DNA from: Candidatus Saccharibacteria bacterium UBA5170
GTDB lineage: Bacteria > Patescibacteriota > Saccharimonadia > Saccharimonadales > Saccharimonadaceae
Length of the DNA: 41,143 nucleotides
NCBI GenBank assembly: GCA_002413425.1
Contig: DHWY01000002.1
Span: 19,027-60,169 of the forward strand
Reading direction: 5' to 3'
The position numbers and the translations under genes are program-made. Below are positions 8,560 through 16,987 of this stretch, in pieces. The notes beneath the pieces are model-generated. The model worked only from the letters and a program-made list of their open reading frames with translations, was not told where the DNA came from and did no database searches. Every line of letters begins with the position of its first letter. Position 1 is the first letter of the stretch.

Positions 8560-9692
8560 ACTGACTCTTCGCCTTGAATTTTTTTCAGCAGTTTACTAAA
8601 AGGTAAAGTACTTTTTGTACGGTTGCGCTTGGCTCGCTTGAAATACTCTTCCATCAATACCTTGATGGATCCAGCGATCGGAATCGAAATAATACCGCCT
8701 GCGATACCGAATAAATAAATCCCGATTGTGACCGAGCCAAGAATTGCCAGGGCTGATAAGTCAATACGTTTTGATTGAATCTTTGGTGAGATAAAGTTGG
8801 CTTCGACTTGTTGATAGATGATGAAGAAAATAAGAAAAACCAGCGCAGCAGTTAGATCATTAAAAACGAGTACAAGGCTGACTAAAATGGCGCCAATCAT
8901 AGCACCGAACATAGGTATCAGCGACAGTACAAATACAATCGCCGCAGCTGGAAGAGAAAAGTTTGCTGGAACGTTAAAGATAAAACTCAAAACAAACACG
9001 ACAAGCCCCGCCACTGAACCGGCAATGGCCGACACCGAAAGTTGACCTGTCACGTATCCAGTTACGACACTATACATTCGTTGGACGATTGCCCGATGAT
9101 ACTCCATACGTTCCTGGTCGTTATACACGCCCCATATCCGTTTCATCCAGACTGGACCCTCTATAAGCATCAGGAAGGCGAGTACTAGAACAAGAATTGT
9201 TGACGTGACAGTGAAGAAGAACGATCCTATCACTGATACGAGATTTGTTCCTACCGTCTGAGCAAGGTAAGATGCGCTCTGTTTGATTGACTCAAGTGCA
9301 CTGTCAACCTGCGGACGGAGTTGATAATGATCAACAAATGCGTTGAGCCCCTTATACTGATTGGTTGCACCATTAACGAGTGTTGGAATGGTCTCAGCGA
9401 CTTTAGCGGTTTGCTGTACGATAGGCGGCACGACCAAAAATACAAACATACCAAGAATAGCAATCACCGCAATATAAGCCAATGCCGTTCCAGCAACACG
9501 ACTTTTACCAGGGAGGACGCGAGCAAGGCGGTTGACCGGTGGATTAAGCGCCAATGCCAAGAAAAAAGCTGCACTAAGAATAATAAGGGCTGTTTTAGCA
9601 CTATATAATGCGATTGCGACAACCGCAAAACCTATAACCACTAACCAAAACCGGACGAACGTTCGAGTATCTATTTCAATTTTTACTTTCAT
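8556..9692 (-). CDS. AI-2E family transporter (TqsA/YhhT-like)
   Basis: A 378-residue membrane protein with about eight helices. It starts with two helices (FVRFWLVVIGFAVVAIALYS and AALIILSAAFFLALALNPP), then a long periplasmic amphipathic stretch, then the conserved family core (VLSLIPMFGAMIGAILVSLVLVF, IYQQVEANFISPKIQSKRIDLSALAIL). Members export autoinducer-2 or other small molecules, or act as antiporters; the substrate here is unknown. The ATG at 9692 is chosen because TATAAT (minus strand, 9700-9705) lies 7 nt upstream, implying a leaderless mRNA. A longer frame upstream runs through that promoter. It is convergent with cysS and the two stop codons overlap. Confidence 0.88.
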   Translation of the reverse strand: MKVKIEIDTRTFVRFWLVVIGFAVVAIALYSAKTALIILSAAFFLALALNPPVNRLARVLPGKSRVAGTALAYIAVIAILGMFVFLVVPPIVQQTAKVAETIPTLVNGATNQYKGLNAFVDHYQLRPQVDSALESIKQSASYLAQTVGTNLVSVIGSFFFTVTSTILVLVLAFLMLIEGPVWMKRIWGVYNDQERMEYHRAIVQRMYSVVTGYVTGQLSVSAIAGSVAGLVVFVLSFIFNVPANFSLPAAAIVFVLSLIPMFGAMIGAILVSLVLVFNDLTAALVFLIFFIIYQQVEANFISPKIQSKRIDLSALAILGSVTIGIYLFGIAGGIISIPIAGSIKVLMEEYFKRAKRNRTKSTLPFSKLLKKIQGEESV

Positions 9693-9766
9693 ATTGGGTA
9701 TTATACACTCTTTTAGGCACGATACGGTAGTAATTTGCCATAATAAACTCGATAATCCGATGGACT

Positions 9767-9795
9767 TTGACAATTTTCACTACACAATGTATAGT
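9767..9795 (+). promoter_or_regulatory. Near-consensus sigma-70 promoter, leaderless output (hxlR-type gene)
   Basis: TTGACA at 9767-9772, a 17-nt spacer, then TATAGT at 9790-9795. The ATG at 9806 is 10 nt downstream of the -10 box and there is no Shine-Dalgarno, so transcription should begin about four nucleotides before the start codon. Confidence 0.8.
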
Positions 9796-9805
9796 ATAAA
9801 GTACT

Positions 9806-10135
9806 ATGGTAGCAACAAAAACGACAGTCGGTTGTGTTAAGGCAGCCACGGAAATACTTGGCGATAAATGGACACCACAGCTTTTGCGGTTCTTTATTAA
9901 TGAGGAAAAAGTCCGTTTTTGTCAGCTGCAAGACTTGGCGGCTGGCATAAATCCCCGTACGCTCTCAGCGCGACTTGATAATCTTGAACACGAAGGCATA
10001 GTTAAAAGAATCGCGACAACTAGCGTGACGCGCTGTGAATACAGCCTCACCAAAAAAGGGCGCGACTTGATGCCAATCATCTTTGACATGGAAGCTTGGA
10101 GTAAACAATATGCTCCTTTACACGCCCAGGTCTAA
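9806..10135 (+). CDS. HxlR-family winged-helix transcriptional regulator
   Basis: A 109-residue DNA-binding regulator of the HxlR/DUF24 family. The family hallmarks are the N-terminal cysteine (VGCVKAATEILGDKW, C10) and the winged-helix core LQDLAAGINPRTLSARLDNLEHEGIV. C10 is at the position used for redox or electrophile sensing in relatives such as YodB and HypR; other cysteines are C39 and C77, so redox sensing is possible but unproven. It is expressed from a near-perfect promoter without a leader. It is divergent from the AI-2E gene and lies 34 nt upstream of the two-component pair, so either neighbour could be a target. Confidence 0.85.
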   Translation: MVATKTTVGCVKAATEILGDKWTPQLLRFFINEEKVRFCQLQDLAAGINPRTLSARLDNLEHEGIVKRIATTSVTRCEYSLTKKGRDLMPIIFDMEAWSKQYAPLHAQV

Positions 10136-10155
10136 GGTATTTATCAGACTCGATG

Positions 10156-10161
10156 TATAAT
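10156..10161 (+). promoter_or_regulatory. -10 element of the response regulator gene (leaderless)
   Basis: TATAAT at 10156-10161 lies 8 nt before the ATG at 10170, and no Shine-Dalgarno is present. The -35 is weak. Confidence 0.65.
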
Positions 10162-10169
10162 ATACATAT

Positions 10170-10844
10170 ATGAGAGTATTAATTGTCGAAGACGAGCATA
10201 AGATCGCCAGAGCTCTAAAAAAAGCACTCGAACAAGAAAGTTACGCTGTTGATATATCGTACGATGGGGATCATGGGTACGCCATGGCGACGACAGAGCC
10301 ATACGACGTTGCCATTATAGACCGGATGATCCCTGGGGAATACAATGGTCTTGCTATCGTTAAAGCCATGCGTGAGGCAAAAATCCACACCCCAGTAATT
10401 TTACTGACAGCTATGAGTAGCGTCCACGATCGCGCCGAGGGCCTCGATGGTGGGGCCGATGATTATTTAGTCAAACCGTTCGCACTCGAAGAGTTGTTAG
10501 CCCGTGTCCGCGCTCTTTTACGTCGACCCGCCGAGCAGCAAGCCAATATTCTTACGGTAGGCGATTTATCAATGGACACCGTTAACTATAGCGTCAAGCG
10601 AGCAAGCGATACGATACGACTGACGAGTAAAGAGTTCGCTCTATTGGAATTTTTGCTTCGTAACCAAGGGAGACCACTCAGCAAAGACGTTATTATTAGC
10701 CACGTTTGGGATTACGACGCAGATATCTTGCCCAATACGGTTGAGGTATATATTAAATATCTTCGCAATAAAATTGATATACCTTACAAGACCAAATTAA
10801 TTCATACAATCCGTGGATTTGGATATAAACTTGAAACTAGTTAA
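10170..10844 (+). CDS. OmpR/PhoB-type response regulator
   Basis: Receiver domain (1-115) with the acidic pair E7/D8, phosphoacceptor D51 (in AIIDRMIPG), T80 and K102 (VKPFALEEL). It is followed by a winged-helix Trans_reg_C domain (about 128-222) containing LTSKEFALLEFLLRNQGRPLS and the C-terminal IRGFGYKL. The 224 residues match the family. The partner histidine kinase starts 1 nt after its stop, and a MacB-like permease and ATPase follow, so export of a toxic peptide or lipid is a reasonable inferred target. Confidence 0.93.
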   Translation: MRVLIVEDEHKIARALKKALEQESYAVDISYDGDHGYAMATTEPYDVAIIDRMIPGEYNGLAIVKAMREAKIHTPVILLTAMSSVHDRAEGLDGGADDYLVKPFALEELLARVRALLRRPAEQQANILTVGDLSMDTVNYSVKRASDTIRLTSKEFALLEFLLRNQGRPLSKDVIISHVWDYDADILPNTVEVYIKYLRNKIDIPYKTKLIHTIRGFGYKLETS

Positions 10845-10845
10845 C

Positions 10846-11832
10846 ATGTTCCAATCGGCTACACTCAAACTTACCGGCTGGTATTTATTGATATTGATGA
10901 CAATTAGTATCTTGTTTAGTGCGGCGATTTTTCAGATCACATCAAATGAAATCAGTGTTCGTCTCGAGCGCCTACAAGTAAGTCTACAGTCAGGCAGAGA
11001 GCTTTTTCTGCCTAACAACGACGCCACTCGAGTCGGTGAAGTAGGCGAGGCCTCGACCCACATTCTAATGGGTTTGGTTTATGCTAATTTTCTCATTTTT
11101 ATCAGTGGAGGAGTCGCTAGTTTTCTTCTCGCTAGGCGCACCCTTCGCCCAATTCAAGAAGCCCACGAGGCCCAATCACGCTTCACCAGTGACGCAAGCC
11201 ATGAACTGCGAACACCACTGGCGACAATGAAGGCCGAGATTGAGGTAACTATCCGTGACAAAGACGCAACCAAACACGACCTCGAACAGGTATTGCACAG
11301 TAATCTCGAAGAAGTAGAAAAGCTCTCTCGGTTGTCCGAAATGCTACTAAGCCTGTCGCGACTTGACCACGACAAGTTAGAATGGACAGCTGTTAATCTC
11401 GCCGACATCACCCAAGACGTGGTGCGTCACTACAACCAACCGCCAAAACGGATCACCGTTAAGACCACCGCTCATTCACTCATAGAAGGAAACGAGGCAG
11501 CACTGTCCGAGCTCGTTTCAGTCCTGATTGATAACGCCCTTAAATACAGCCCCGATGACTCGTTGATATCTATCAACCTGTCGCGTCGTAACCACCACGC
11601 CCGTTTTGAGATCTCTAATAGCGGCCTCGGCATCAAGGAAGAGACGCTGCCGCATATTTTTGATCGATTTTACCGCGCCGATACCTCCCGAACAAAAAGC
11701 CACCAAAAAGGCTATGGCCTCGGCTTGGCCCTTGCCAAAAAAATAGTCGAATTGCACAACGGCGAACTCTCCGCCAGCAGCGCCCCCAATCACCTGACGA
11801 CTTTTATCGTTTCACTACCTGTTATTCAGTAA
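10846..11832 (+). CDS. Sensor histidine kinase
   Basis: A 328-residue membrane kinase with TM1 about 11-31, a short extracytoplasmic loop (about 32-72), TM2 about 73-96, then the HisKA domain with phosphoacceptor H119 in FTSDASHELRTPLA. The HATPase domain shows the N box (LIDNALKYSPD), the F box (IFDRFYRAD) and the G box (GYGLGLALAKKIV). The ~40-residue sensor loop is small, as in kinases that sense antimicrobial compounds within the membrane or through a partner ABC permease; this role is inference. The ATG at 10846 directly follows the regulator stop, so translational coupling is likely; an in-frame GTG at 10813 would overlap that gene and is less likely. Confidence 0.92.
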   Translation: MFQSATLKLTGWYLLILMTISILFSAAIFQITSNEISVRLERLQVSLQSGRELFLPNNDATRVGEVGEASTHILMGLVYANFLIFISGGVASFLLARRTLRPIQEAHEAQSRFTSDASHELRTPLATMKAEIEVTIRDKDATKHDLEQVLHSNLEEVEKLSRLSEMLLSLSRLDHDKLEWTAVNLADITQDVVRHYNQPPKRITVKTTAHSLIEGNEAALSELVSVLIDNALKYSPDDSLISINLSRRNHHARFEISNSGLGIKEETLPHIFDRFYRADTSRTKSHQKGYGLGLALAKKIVELHNGELSASSAPNHLTTFIVSLPVIQ

Positions 11833-11904
11833 AAACTAAGCATAATGTAAGAAATATCGTCTATACTTCATGCTATAACTACTATAAAGTCAGGAGAGAA
11901 ATAT

Positions 11905-13224
11905 ATGAACGTAGTCTCACGAGGCACAAGAAACGCCTTTCGTAGCCCACTACGCACTGGAGCAATCGTCTTGATGCTGGCCATTAGCATTGGGCTGATT
12001 CTTAGTATGCTCGTCGCCCGCGGCAGCGTTAACGCAAAAATTAACGACGTCAAAGCCACCGCTGGAACGGCCGTCACTATTAGCCCGGCTGGAATCATGG
12101 GGTTTGCCGGTGGCGGTAATCCGCTCACCAACGACCAAGTCGCCACAATCACGAAGACAGCTCACATCGCCAGCACTTCGGCGACCCTGAGCGACCAGCT
12201 GGGAACGACCGATACGAACCTCGTCGCCTCGCTTGAACTCGGTAGTTTTGGCAGACGGCAACAACGGTTCAACAGCTCGGCTCCAACCAGCGCCCGTCCG
12301 GCGCCGACACCTCGCACAACGGTCACCGGCACGACGAATCCAAATTCAATTTCGAGCAGCGGAAGTACCTTGAAATTAACCCAGGGTGCCACAATTGACG
12401 GCTCAAGTAGTCAGCTGGTTGCCCTAGTAGGCAGTAGCCTGGCAACCAAGAATAACCTGACAGTCGGTAATACCTTCACGGCCTACGGAAAAACCGTCAC
12501 CGTAATGGGAATCTTCCAGACAGGCAATACATTTCAAGACAGCGGTCTTATTATGCCGCTGGCCACGGTTCAAAACATTACTGATCAGGCCGGCGCCGTC
12601 ACAAGCGTCGTCGCCACCGTTGATAGCAGCGATCATGTCGACGCAGTCGTTGCGTCACTCAAATCAGCCCTCGGTGACAAGGCTGACATCACCAGTCAAG
12701 CCGCCCAAGCCGCGGCCAGCGTCGCGTCGCTTGAGAGTATCGCCTCACTTGCTTTGGCCGGTGTTGTCGGAGCAACGATTGCCGGAGCAGTGATCGTGTT
12801 GCTGGCGATGGTAATGATTGTCCGCGAACGACGTCGTGAGATCGGCGTCATCAAGGCAATTGGCGGCTCCAACAGTAAGGTCATCGGCCAATTCGTGACC
12901 GAAGCGCTCACCCTGGCGATCGTCGGAGCGATTGTCGGGTTGGGGCTCGGAGTGGTAGCGAGTGGACCTATGACTAATTCTCTTATCAAGAGTCAAGCCA
13001 GCACCGCCCAGACACCCCAAGGCGGCATCAACGGCTCCGCCAGGGCATTTCGCGGCGGCTTGAATCAAATCAATACCAACCTGACGGAAGTGACCAGCAG
13101 CGTCACCCCTCAAATATTTATATCGGCCATTGGCATAACCCTGCTTATCGCAGTTATCGGCAGCGCAGTGCCAGCGTGGTTCATTGCCCGCATCCGCCCA
13201 GCCGAAGTATTAAGGACAGAATAG
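11905..13224 (+). CDS. MacB/FtsX-type ABC transporter permease
   Basis: A 439-residue permease of the type VII (MacB) architecture: TM1 near 15-38, a long extracytoplasmic domain (about 39-270) rich in Ser/Thr/Ala, then three C-terminal helices with the cytoplasmic motif VRERRREIGVIKAIGGSNSKVI and the terminal PAWFIARIRPAEVLRTE. A Ser/Pro-rich low-complexity stretch (about 120-160) may be a linker. AGGAGAG lies just before the ATG. The ATPase follows after 9 nt. Members work as mechanotransducers that move peptides, antibiotics or lipoproteins. No MacA-like adaptor is present, as expected for a single-membrane cell. Confidence 0.9.
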   Translation: MNVVSRGTRNAFRSPLRTGAIVLMLAISIGLILSMLVARGSVNAKINDVKATAGTAVTISPAGIMGFAGGGNPLTNDQVATITKTAHIASTSATLSDQLGTTDTNLVASLELGSFGRRQQRFNSSAPTSARPAPTPRTTVTGTTNPNSISSSGSTLKLTQGATIDGSSSQLVALVGSSLATKNNLTVGNTFTAYGKTVTVMGIFQTGNTFQDSGLIMPLATVQNITDQAGAVTSVVATVDSSDHVDAVVASLKSALGDKADITSQAAQAAASVASLESIASLALAGVVGATIAGAVIVLLAMVMIVRERRREIGVIKAIGGSNSKVIGQFVTEALTLAIVGAIVGLGLGVVASGPMTNSLIKSQASTAQTPQGGINGSARAFRGGLNQINTNLTEVTSSVTPQIFISAIGITLLIAVIGSAVPAWFIARIRPAEVLRTE

Positions 13225-13233
13225 GAGTCTTAT

Positions 13234-13902
13234 ATGTTAGTAGTTAAAAATCTTACCAAATCATTCACCAGCCACAGCGGTACCATCATGGCCCTCGATA
13301 ACGTCAGTATGACGATTGAAACCGGCCAGTTTGCCAGTATTATCGGCAAATCAGGCAGCGGTAAAAGTACCTTGCTCAGCATGCTCGGCGCACTTGACGT
13401 TCCTACCAGCGGCAGTATCGAGGTTGATGATATCGACATTGCGACACTCTCGGCCACTAAACAGACATCGTACCGGGCGCATAAGATCGGCTTTGTATTC
13501 CAGCACTATAACCTCATTCCCAACCTCAGTGCCCTCGAAAACGTCACGCTGGCGCTTGAATTTGGCGGTATGCCGGCCAGACTACGTCAGGAGCGAGCCG
13601 AGCAGTTGTTGCGTGATGTCGGCCTGAATGACGATGAACAGCGACGCCGGCCGTCACGCCTCAGTGGCGGCCAACAACAGCGCGTGTCGATAGCCAGGGC
13701 GCTGGCTAATCGCCCCGCGATTATCCTGGCGGACGAACCAACGGGCAATCTCGACAGTGAGACCGGTAAAAAGATCTTCGACCTGCTCCATAGCCTATCT
13801 CGCAGTGAAAATACCACCATCCTGGCGGTGACGCACGATATGGATATTGCTGGCAAGACCGACAAGACCTTTCGCCTCAAAGATGGTAAAATTACAACAT
13901 AA
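13234..13902 (+). CDS. ABC transporter ATP-binding protein (MacB/LolD class)
   Basis: A 222-residue nucleotide-binding subunit with Walker A GKSGSGKST (38-46), Q-loop VFQHYNLIPNLS, signature LSGGQQQRVSIARAL, Walker B IILADEPTGNLDS and the switch histidine in AVTHD. This is the standard LolD/MacB-type partner of the preceding permease. AGGAG is placed 7 nt before the ATG. The pair lies downstream of a two-component system, a common arrangement for peptide-resistance exporters. Confidence 0.94.
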   Translation: MLVVKNLTKSFTSHSGTIMALDNVSMTIETGQFASIIGKSGSGKSTLLSMLGALDVPTSGSIEVDDIDIATLSATKQTSYRAHKIGFVFQHYNLIPNLSALENVTLALEFGGMPARLRQERAEQLLRDVGLNDDEQRRRPSRLSGGQQQRVSIARALANRPAIILADEPTGNLDSETGKKIFDLLHSLSRSENTTILAVTHDMDIAGKTDKTFRLKDGKITT

Positions 13903-14049
13903 ATAGCTCAATTCTCAGTATTCACTCAGCAATGTGCGCGACAATAGAGCCAGTAGCAGACGCCTGTGGACGCGTAAATGTTGCACGAGCCGGAGACACG
14001 CTACCCAACTAATGTGTACGTAAGTACAGAAAAGGAGGAGTTACATAAC

Positions 14050-14526
14050 ATGAACGCCACACTTAACAACAAAACACTTTTACTTAGTAAAAAAGGTATG
14101 AAAGAATTAAAAAAATCTATCGCCAATCTGGAGCATGACCTGCAACGGGCACGACAGAGTTTACGTGAACTTGATAAAACAACTGGCCATGACGAACGGT
14201 TCGAACGTATAGAGAAGCTAGCTTTGCTCGAAAGTATCGAGGCTGAGCTGAGCGATAAGCAATTAGTACTGTCGACGGCAAAATTATTGCCAACCAAGCG
14301 AGCACGTCTGCAGGTTGCGATAGGATCAGTCGTTGATCTCATCGATCAGCAGGGGCGATTGTTCCGCTACACGATTGTCGATAGCCTCGAAGCTAACCCA
14401 AGTGATGGCCGCATATCGATAGCCAGTCCGCTAGGAAAAAGTCTCATTGGAAAAACCGCACGCGACTTTGTCGAATGGAGCGCAGGCATGAGAGCCAACC
14501 GACTTCAGCTTGTACGCATTATGTAG
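14050..14526 (+). CDS. GreA/GreB-family transcription elongation factor, divergent
   Basis: A 158-residue protein with the two-domain Gre layout. The N-terminal coiled coil (LLSKKGMKELKKSIANLEHDL, about 13-90) enters the RNA polymerase secondary channel. The C-terminal FKBP-like domain (about 95-158) has IGSVVDLIDQQGRLFRYTIVD and the family motif ISIASPLGKSLIGKTARD. The usual tip motif GDLSENAEY is replaced by GHDERFERI, which keeps acidic residues in a different arrangement, so transcript-cleavage activity is uncertain and it could be a Gfh-like or Rnk-like modulator. The start is ATG 14050 with AAAGGAGGAG nine nucleotides upstream. A terminator follows directly. Confidence 0.8.
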   Translation: MNATLNNKTLLLSKKGMKELKKSIANLEHDLQRARQSLRELDKTTGHDERFERIEKLALLESIEAELSDKQLVLSTAKLLPTKRARLQVAIGSVVDLIDQQGRLFRYTIVDSLEANPSDGRISIASPLGKSLIGKTARDFVEWSAGMRANRLQLVRIM

Positions 14527-14543
14527 GGTAGTAATGTACAACG

Positions 14544-14577
14544 AAGAGCCACCTGTATGTAGCGGGTGGCTCTTTCT
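14544..14577 (+). terminator. Intrinsic terminator of the Gre-like gene
   Basis: AAGAGCCACC (14544-14553) pairs perfectly with GGTGGCTCTT (14565-14574) around an 11-nt loop and runs into a T-rich tail. It also serves as a boundary to the convergent P-type ATPase gene. Confidence 0.85.
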
Positions 14578-14599
14578 GTTGAATGTCTGTTACCCTTGT

Positions 14600-16912
14600 C
14601 TAGGGTTCACGTTTTTTTAGTCGCACACCAGCACTATTGGCAATTTTCCATTGAACCATGGCGGTAGCGATAATAATCACCAGGAGCGGCCAAGTATCTT
14701 GCCAGGCTGGGGTTGTGAAGTCAAAAAAATCACGAACAAAACTAAACCCAAAACTCGGAATAAGAACAAAAGTCACGCTTAAAATATACAATAGACGCGC
14801 GAGCCGTGCATTGCGGTTATTCTTGACATCAAACATACGTGGTACCAAAAAGACGAGATAGATCCCAAAAAACGTCGCGACAATCACCGTGGTGGTTGAT
14901 ACACCCACGAGATTAGTTGGATGAATGATACGTAGCATCGTATACGTAATCGTTACCACGGCGCCAGACAAGACTGCAATAGGTGCAACCGCCAAGAGGG
15001 TATCGCGCCAGAAGAAACGTGGCGACAAGCGGTGACGAGGAACAGGCGGAAGGAGAGTCCACATTAACGTTGGGAGGGTAACAAGAAAAATATTCATAAA
15101 TGTAATATGACGCGGCTCAAACGGATAGACAATACCAAGCAGAAGCGTCGAGAGTAGGAGGACGACTCCATAAATAATCTTGTGAAAAAACAGAGTAGCA
15201 ATAATTTCAATTGCCTGCATAATGCGATTACCAAGGCGCATACCGAGTGGAAGAGAGTTAAATGAATTATTCAACAGAACAATATCAGACACGCGTCGGG
15301 TAGCGGCGGCTCCAGCGTACATGGCTACCCCAAGATCGGCTTTTTTTAGCGCTAACGCATCATTGACTCCGTCACCAACCATACCAGTAAAATGACCGAG
15401 TTTTTGAAATGTCGCAATCAACCGCTCTTTTTGTTCTGGTAACACGCGGGCGAAAATCGTTGTTTGTGCGATTGATCTGTCCCATTCGCTTTTCTTAATT
15501 TTTTTAAGGTCAGCGCCAGTCAACACTTTATGGTGATCGATAATACCAGCTTTCTTGGCAACATACTGGACAGTATCTGGATTATCGCCGCTAATGACGC
15601 GTAAACTAACGCCGTTTTTTTGTAAATACGCTACCGTTTTTTCGACACCCTGACGCAGTTCATTAGATAATATAATCAGCCCAACAGCCTTGCCGGAACG
15701 TTCCGACAAGTCTTTCAGAGCAACCGCCGTATCATCAAAAATTGCAATCAAAAGAACACGCTTGCCCTCACAAGCCAGTAATTCAACGCGTTGCTTTTGT
15801 ATAGGCGAAAGAGGAGCCAGTGAGCTAAGAAATTCTGGCGCACCCATCAGCATAGTATACGTTTTACCTTTATAGACTGTTTTGACGCCGCTCATCTTAC
15901 GCGCAGAAGAAAAAGCTAACGTCTGAAGCACTTCGTAAGACTCAGGGACAGACAGCCCCGCTATGACCGCATTCCCTGTAGTATTACCACTACTTGTCTC
16001 TTTGGCGACAATAGCGACAATCTCGGGGATGTGCACAGCGACATCTTCAAATAATTCCAGTTTTTCAAAAGTAATTATATCGCTGGTGAGTGTTCCGGTC
16101 TTATCGACGCACAGAATATTCAGTAACGCCATAGCTTCAATAGCCGCTAATTTCTGCGGGAGGACTTTTGCCTGAGCCAGTCTGATAGAACCAAAGGCAA
16201 GCAGCATGGAACTTGCCAACAGTAGCCCCTCGGGCACTACCGTCACTGCAGCCGAAGTAATTGTTTTAAATATCTTGACTGCATTCTCACCAGAAAAATA
16301 ATAAACGATAAATATCAATGCCGCCAAACCAAGCGCGCCGTAGGTGAGCCAGGTAATCGCCCGTCCGATAGCGTGCTGAAGTGGCGTCAGCTGAGGCGTA
16401 TACCGTTTAAGCGTTGCCGTCATAGCTCCAACCTTGGTATCGAGTCCCATGGCTATCACACGCATCGTGGCACTCCCCGCAACAACCGCACTTGCCGCGT
16501 AGACAATTGTCTTATCGGGCTTATCAACTGGTGCTGATTCGCCCGTGAGGATACTTTCATCGGCTTCAAGGCCTGCACTGGTAATAATCTCGCCGTCGGC
16601 GGGTACCTCATCACCGAGCTGCAGATGAATAACATCTCCCATGACGAGTTCGTCAAACATGACGTCTTCGATAGTTCCGTCCGCACGCAGTCGCCGAGCT
16701 CTGGGGGCACTCATTAGTTCGAGTTTTTTGAGAGCTCGTTGAGCCCGTACTTCTTGAACAATCGCCAGTAGGGTATTAACAATAATAACAAACGAGATAA
16801 ACCACGCATCGCGGCGCTCATTAAGGATGAGTAGTATTGAGGCAAGTACCAATATCGCAATCACAATAGGTGAAAAAAAATTACGACGTAAAATGACAAG
16901 AAAATCTCTCAT
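14600..16912 (-). CDS. Cation-translocating P-type ATPase (CtpE-like, probable Ca2+)
   Basis: A 770-residue P-type ATPase. It has the actuator loop TGES, the phosphorylation motif DKTGTLTS, the hinge MVGDGVNDALALKKADLGVAM and about ten membrane helices. The ion-site helix reads VTVVPEGLLLAS; the PEGL motif replaces the CPC of copper/zinc pumps and matches the CtpE group, for which calcium transport has been shown in mycobacteria. Substrate is therefore inferred, not proven. The ATG at 16912 is preferred because TATAGT (minus strand, 16923-16928) lies 10 nt upstream; a GTG at 16942 is upstream of that box. No metal-binding N-terminal domain is present. Confidence 0.88.
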   Translation of the reverse strand: MRDFLVILRRNFFSPIVIAILVLASILLILNERRDAWFISFVIIVNTLLAIVQEVRAQRALKKLELMSAPRARRLRADGTIEDVMFDELVMGDVIHLQLGDEVPADGEIITSAGLEADESILTGESAPVDKPDKTIVYAASAVVAGSATMRVIAMGLDTKVGAMTATLKRYTPQLTPLQHAIGRAITWLTYGALGLAALIFIVYYFSGENAVKIFKTITSAAVTVVPEGLLLASSMLLAFGSIRLAQAKVLPQKLAAIEAMALLNILCVDKTGTLTSDIITFEKLELFEDVAVHIPEIVAIVAKETSSGNTTGNAVIAGLSVPESYEVLQTLAFSSARKMSGVKTVYKGKTYTMLMGAPEFLSSLAPLSPIQKQRVELLACEGKRVLLIAIFDDTAVALKDLSERSGKAVGLIILSNELRQGVEKTVAYLQKNGVSLRVISGDNPDTVQYVAKKAGIIDHHKVLTGADLKKIKKSEWDRSIAQTTIFARVLPEQKERLIATFQKLGHFTGMVGDGVNDALALKKADLGVAMYAGAAATRRVSDIVLLNNSFNSLPLGMRLGNRIMQAIEIIATLFFHKIIYGVVLLLSTLLLGIVYPFEPRHITFMNIFLVTLPTLMWTLLPPVPRHRLSPRFFWRDTLLAVAPIAVLSGAVVTITYTMLRIIHPTNLVGVSTTTVIVATFFGIYLVFLVPRMFDVKNNRNARLARLLYILSVTFVLIPSFGFSFVRDFFDFTTPAWQDTWPLLVIIIATAMVQWKIANSAGVRLKKREP

Positions 16913-16987
16913 GCGTGCTTTTACTATAGAGTCTCTAAGCACGAATAGCTATAGAGCTATTCATATCTGTAGCTCAGAGCAGGGGAC

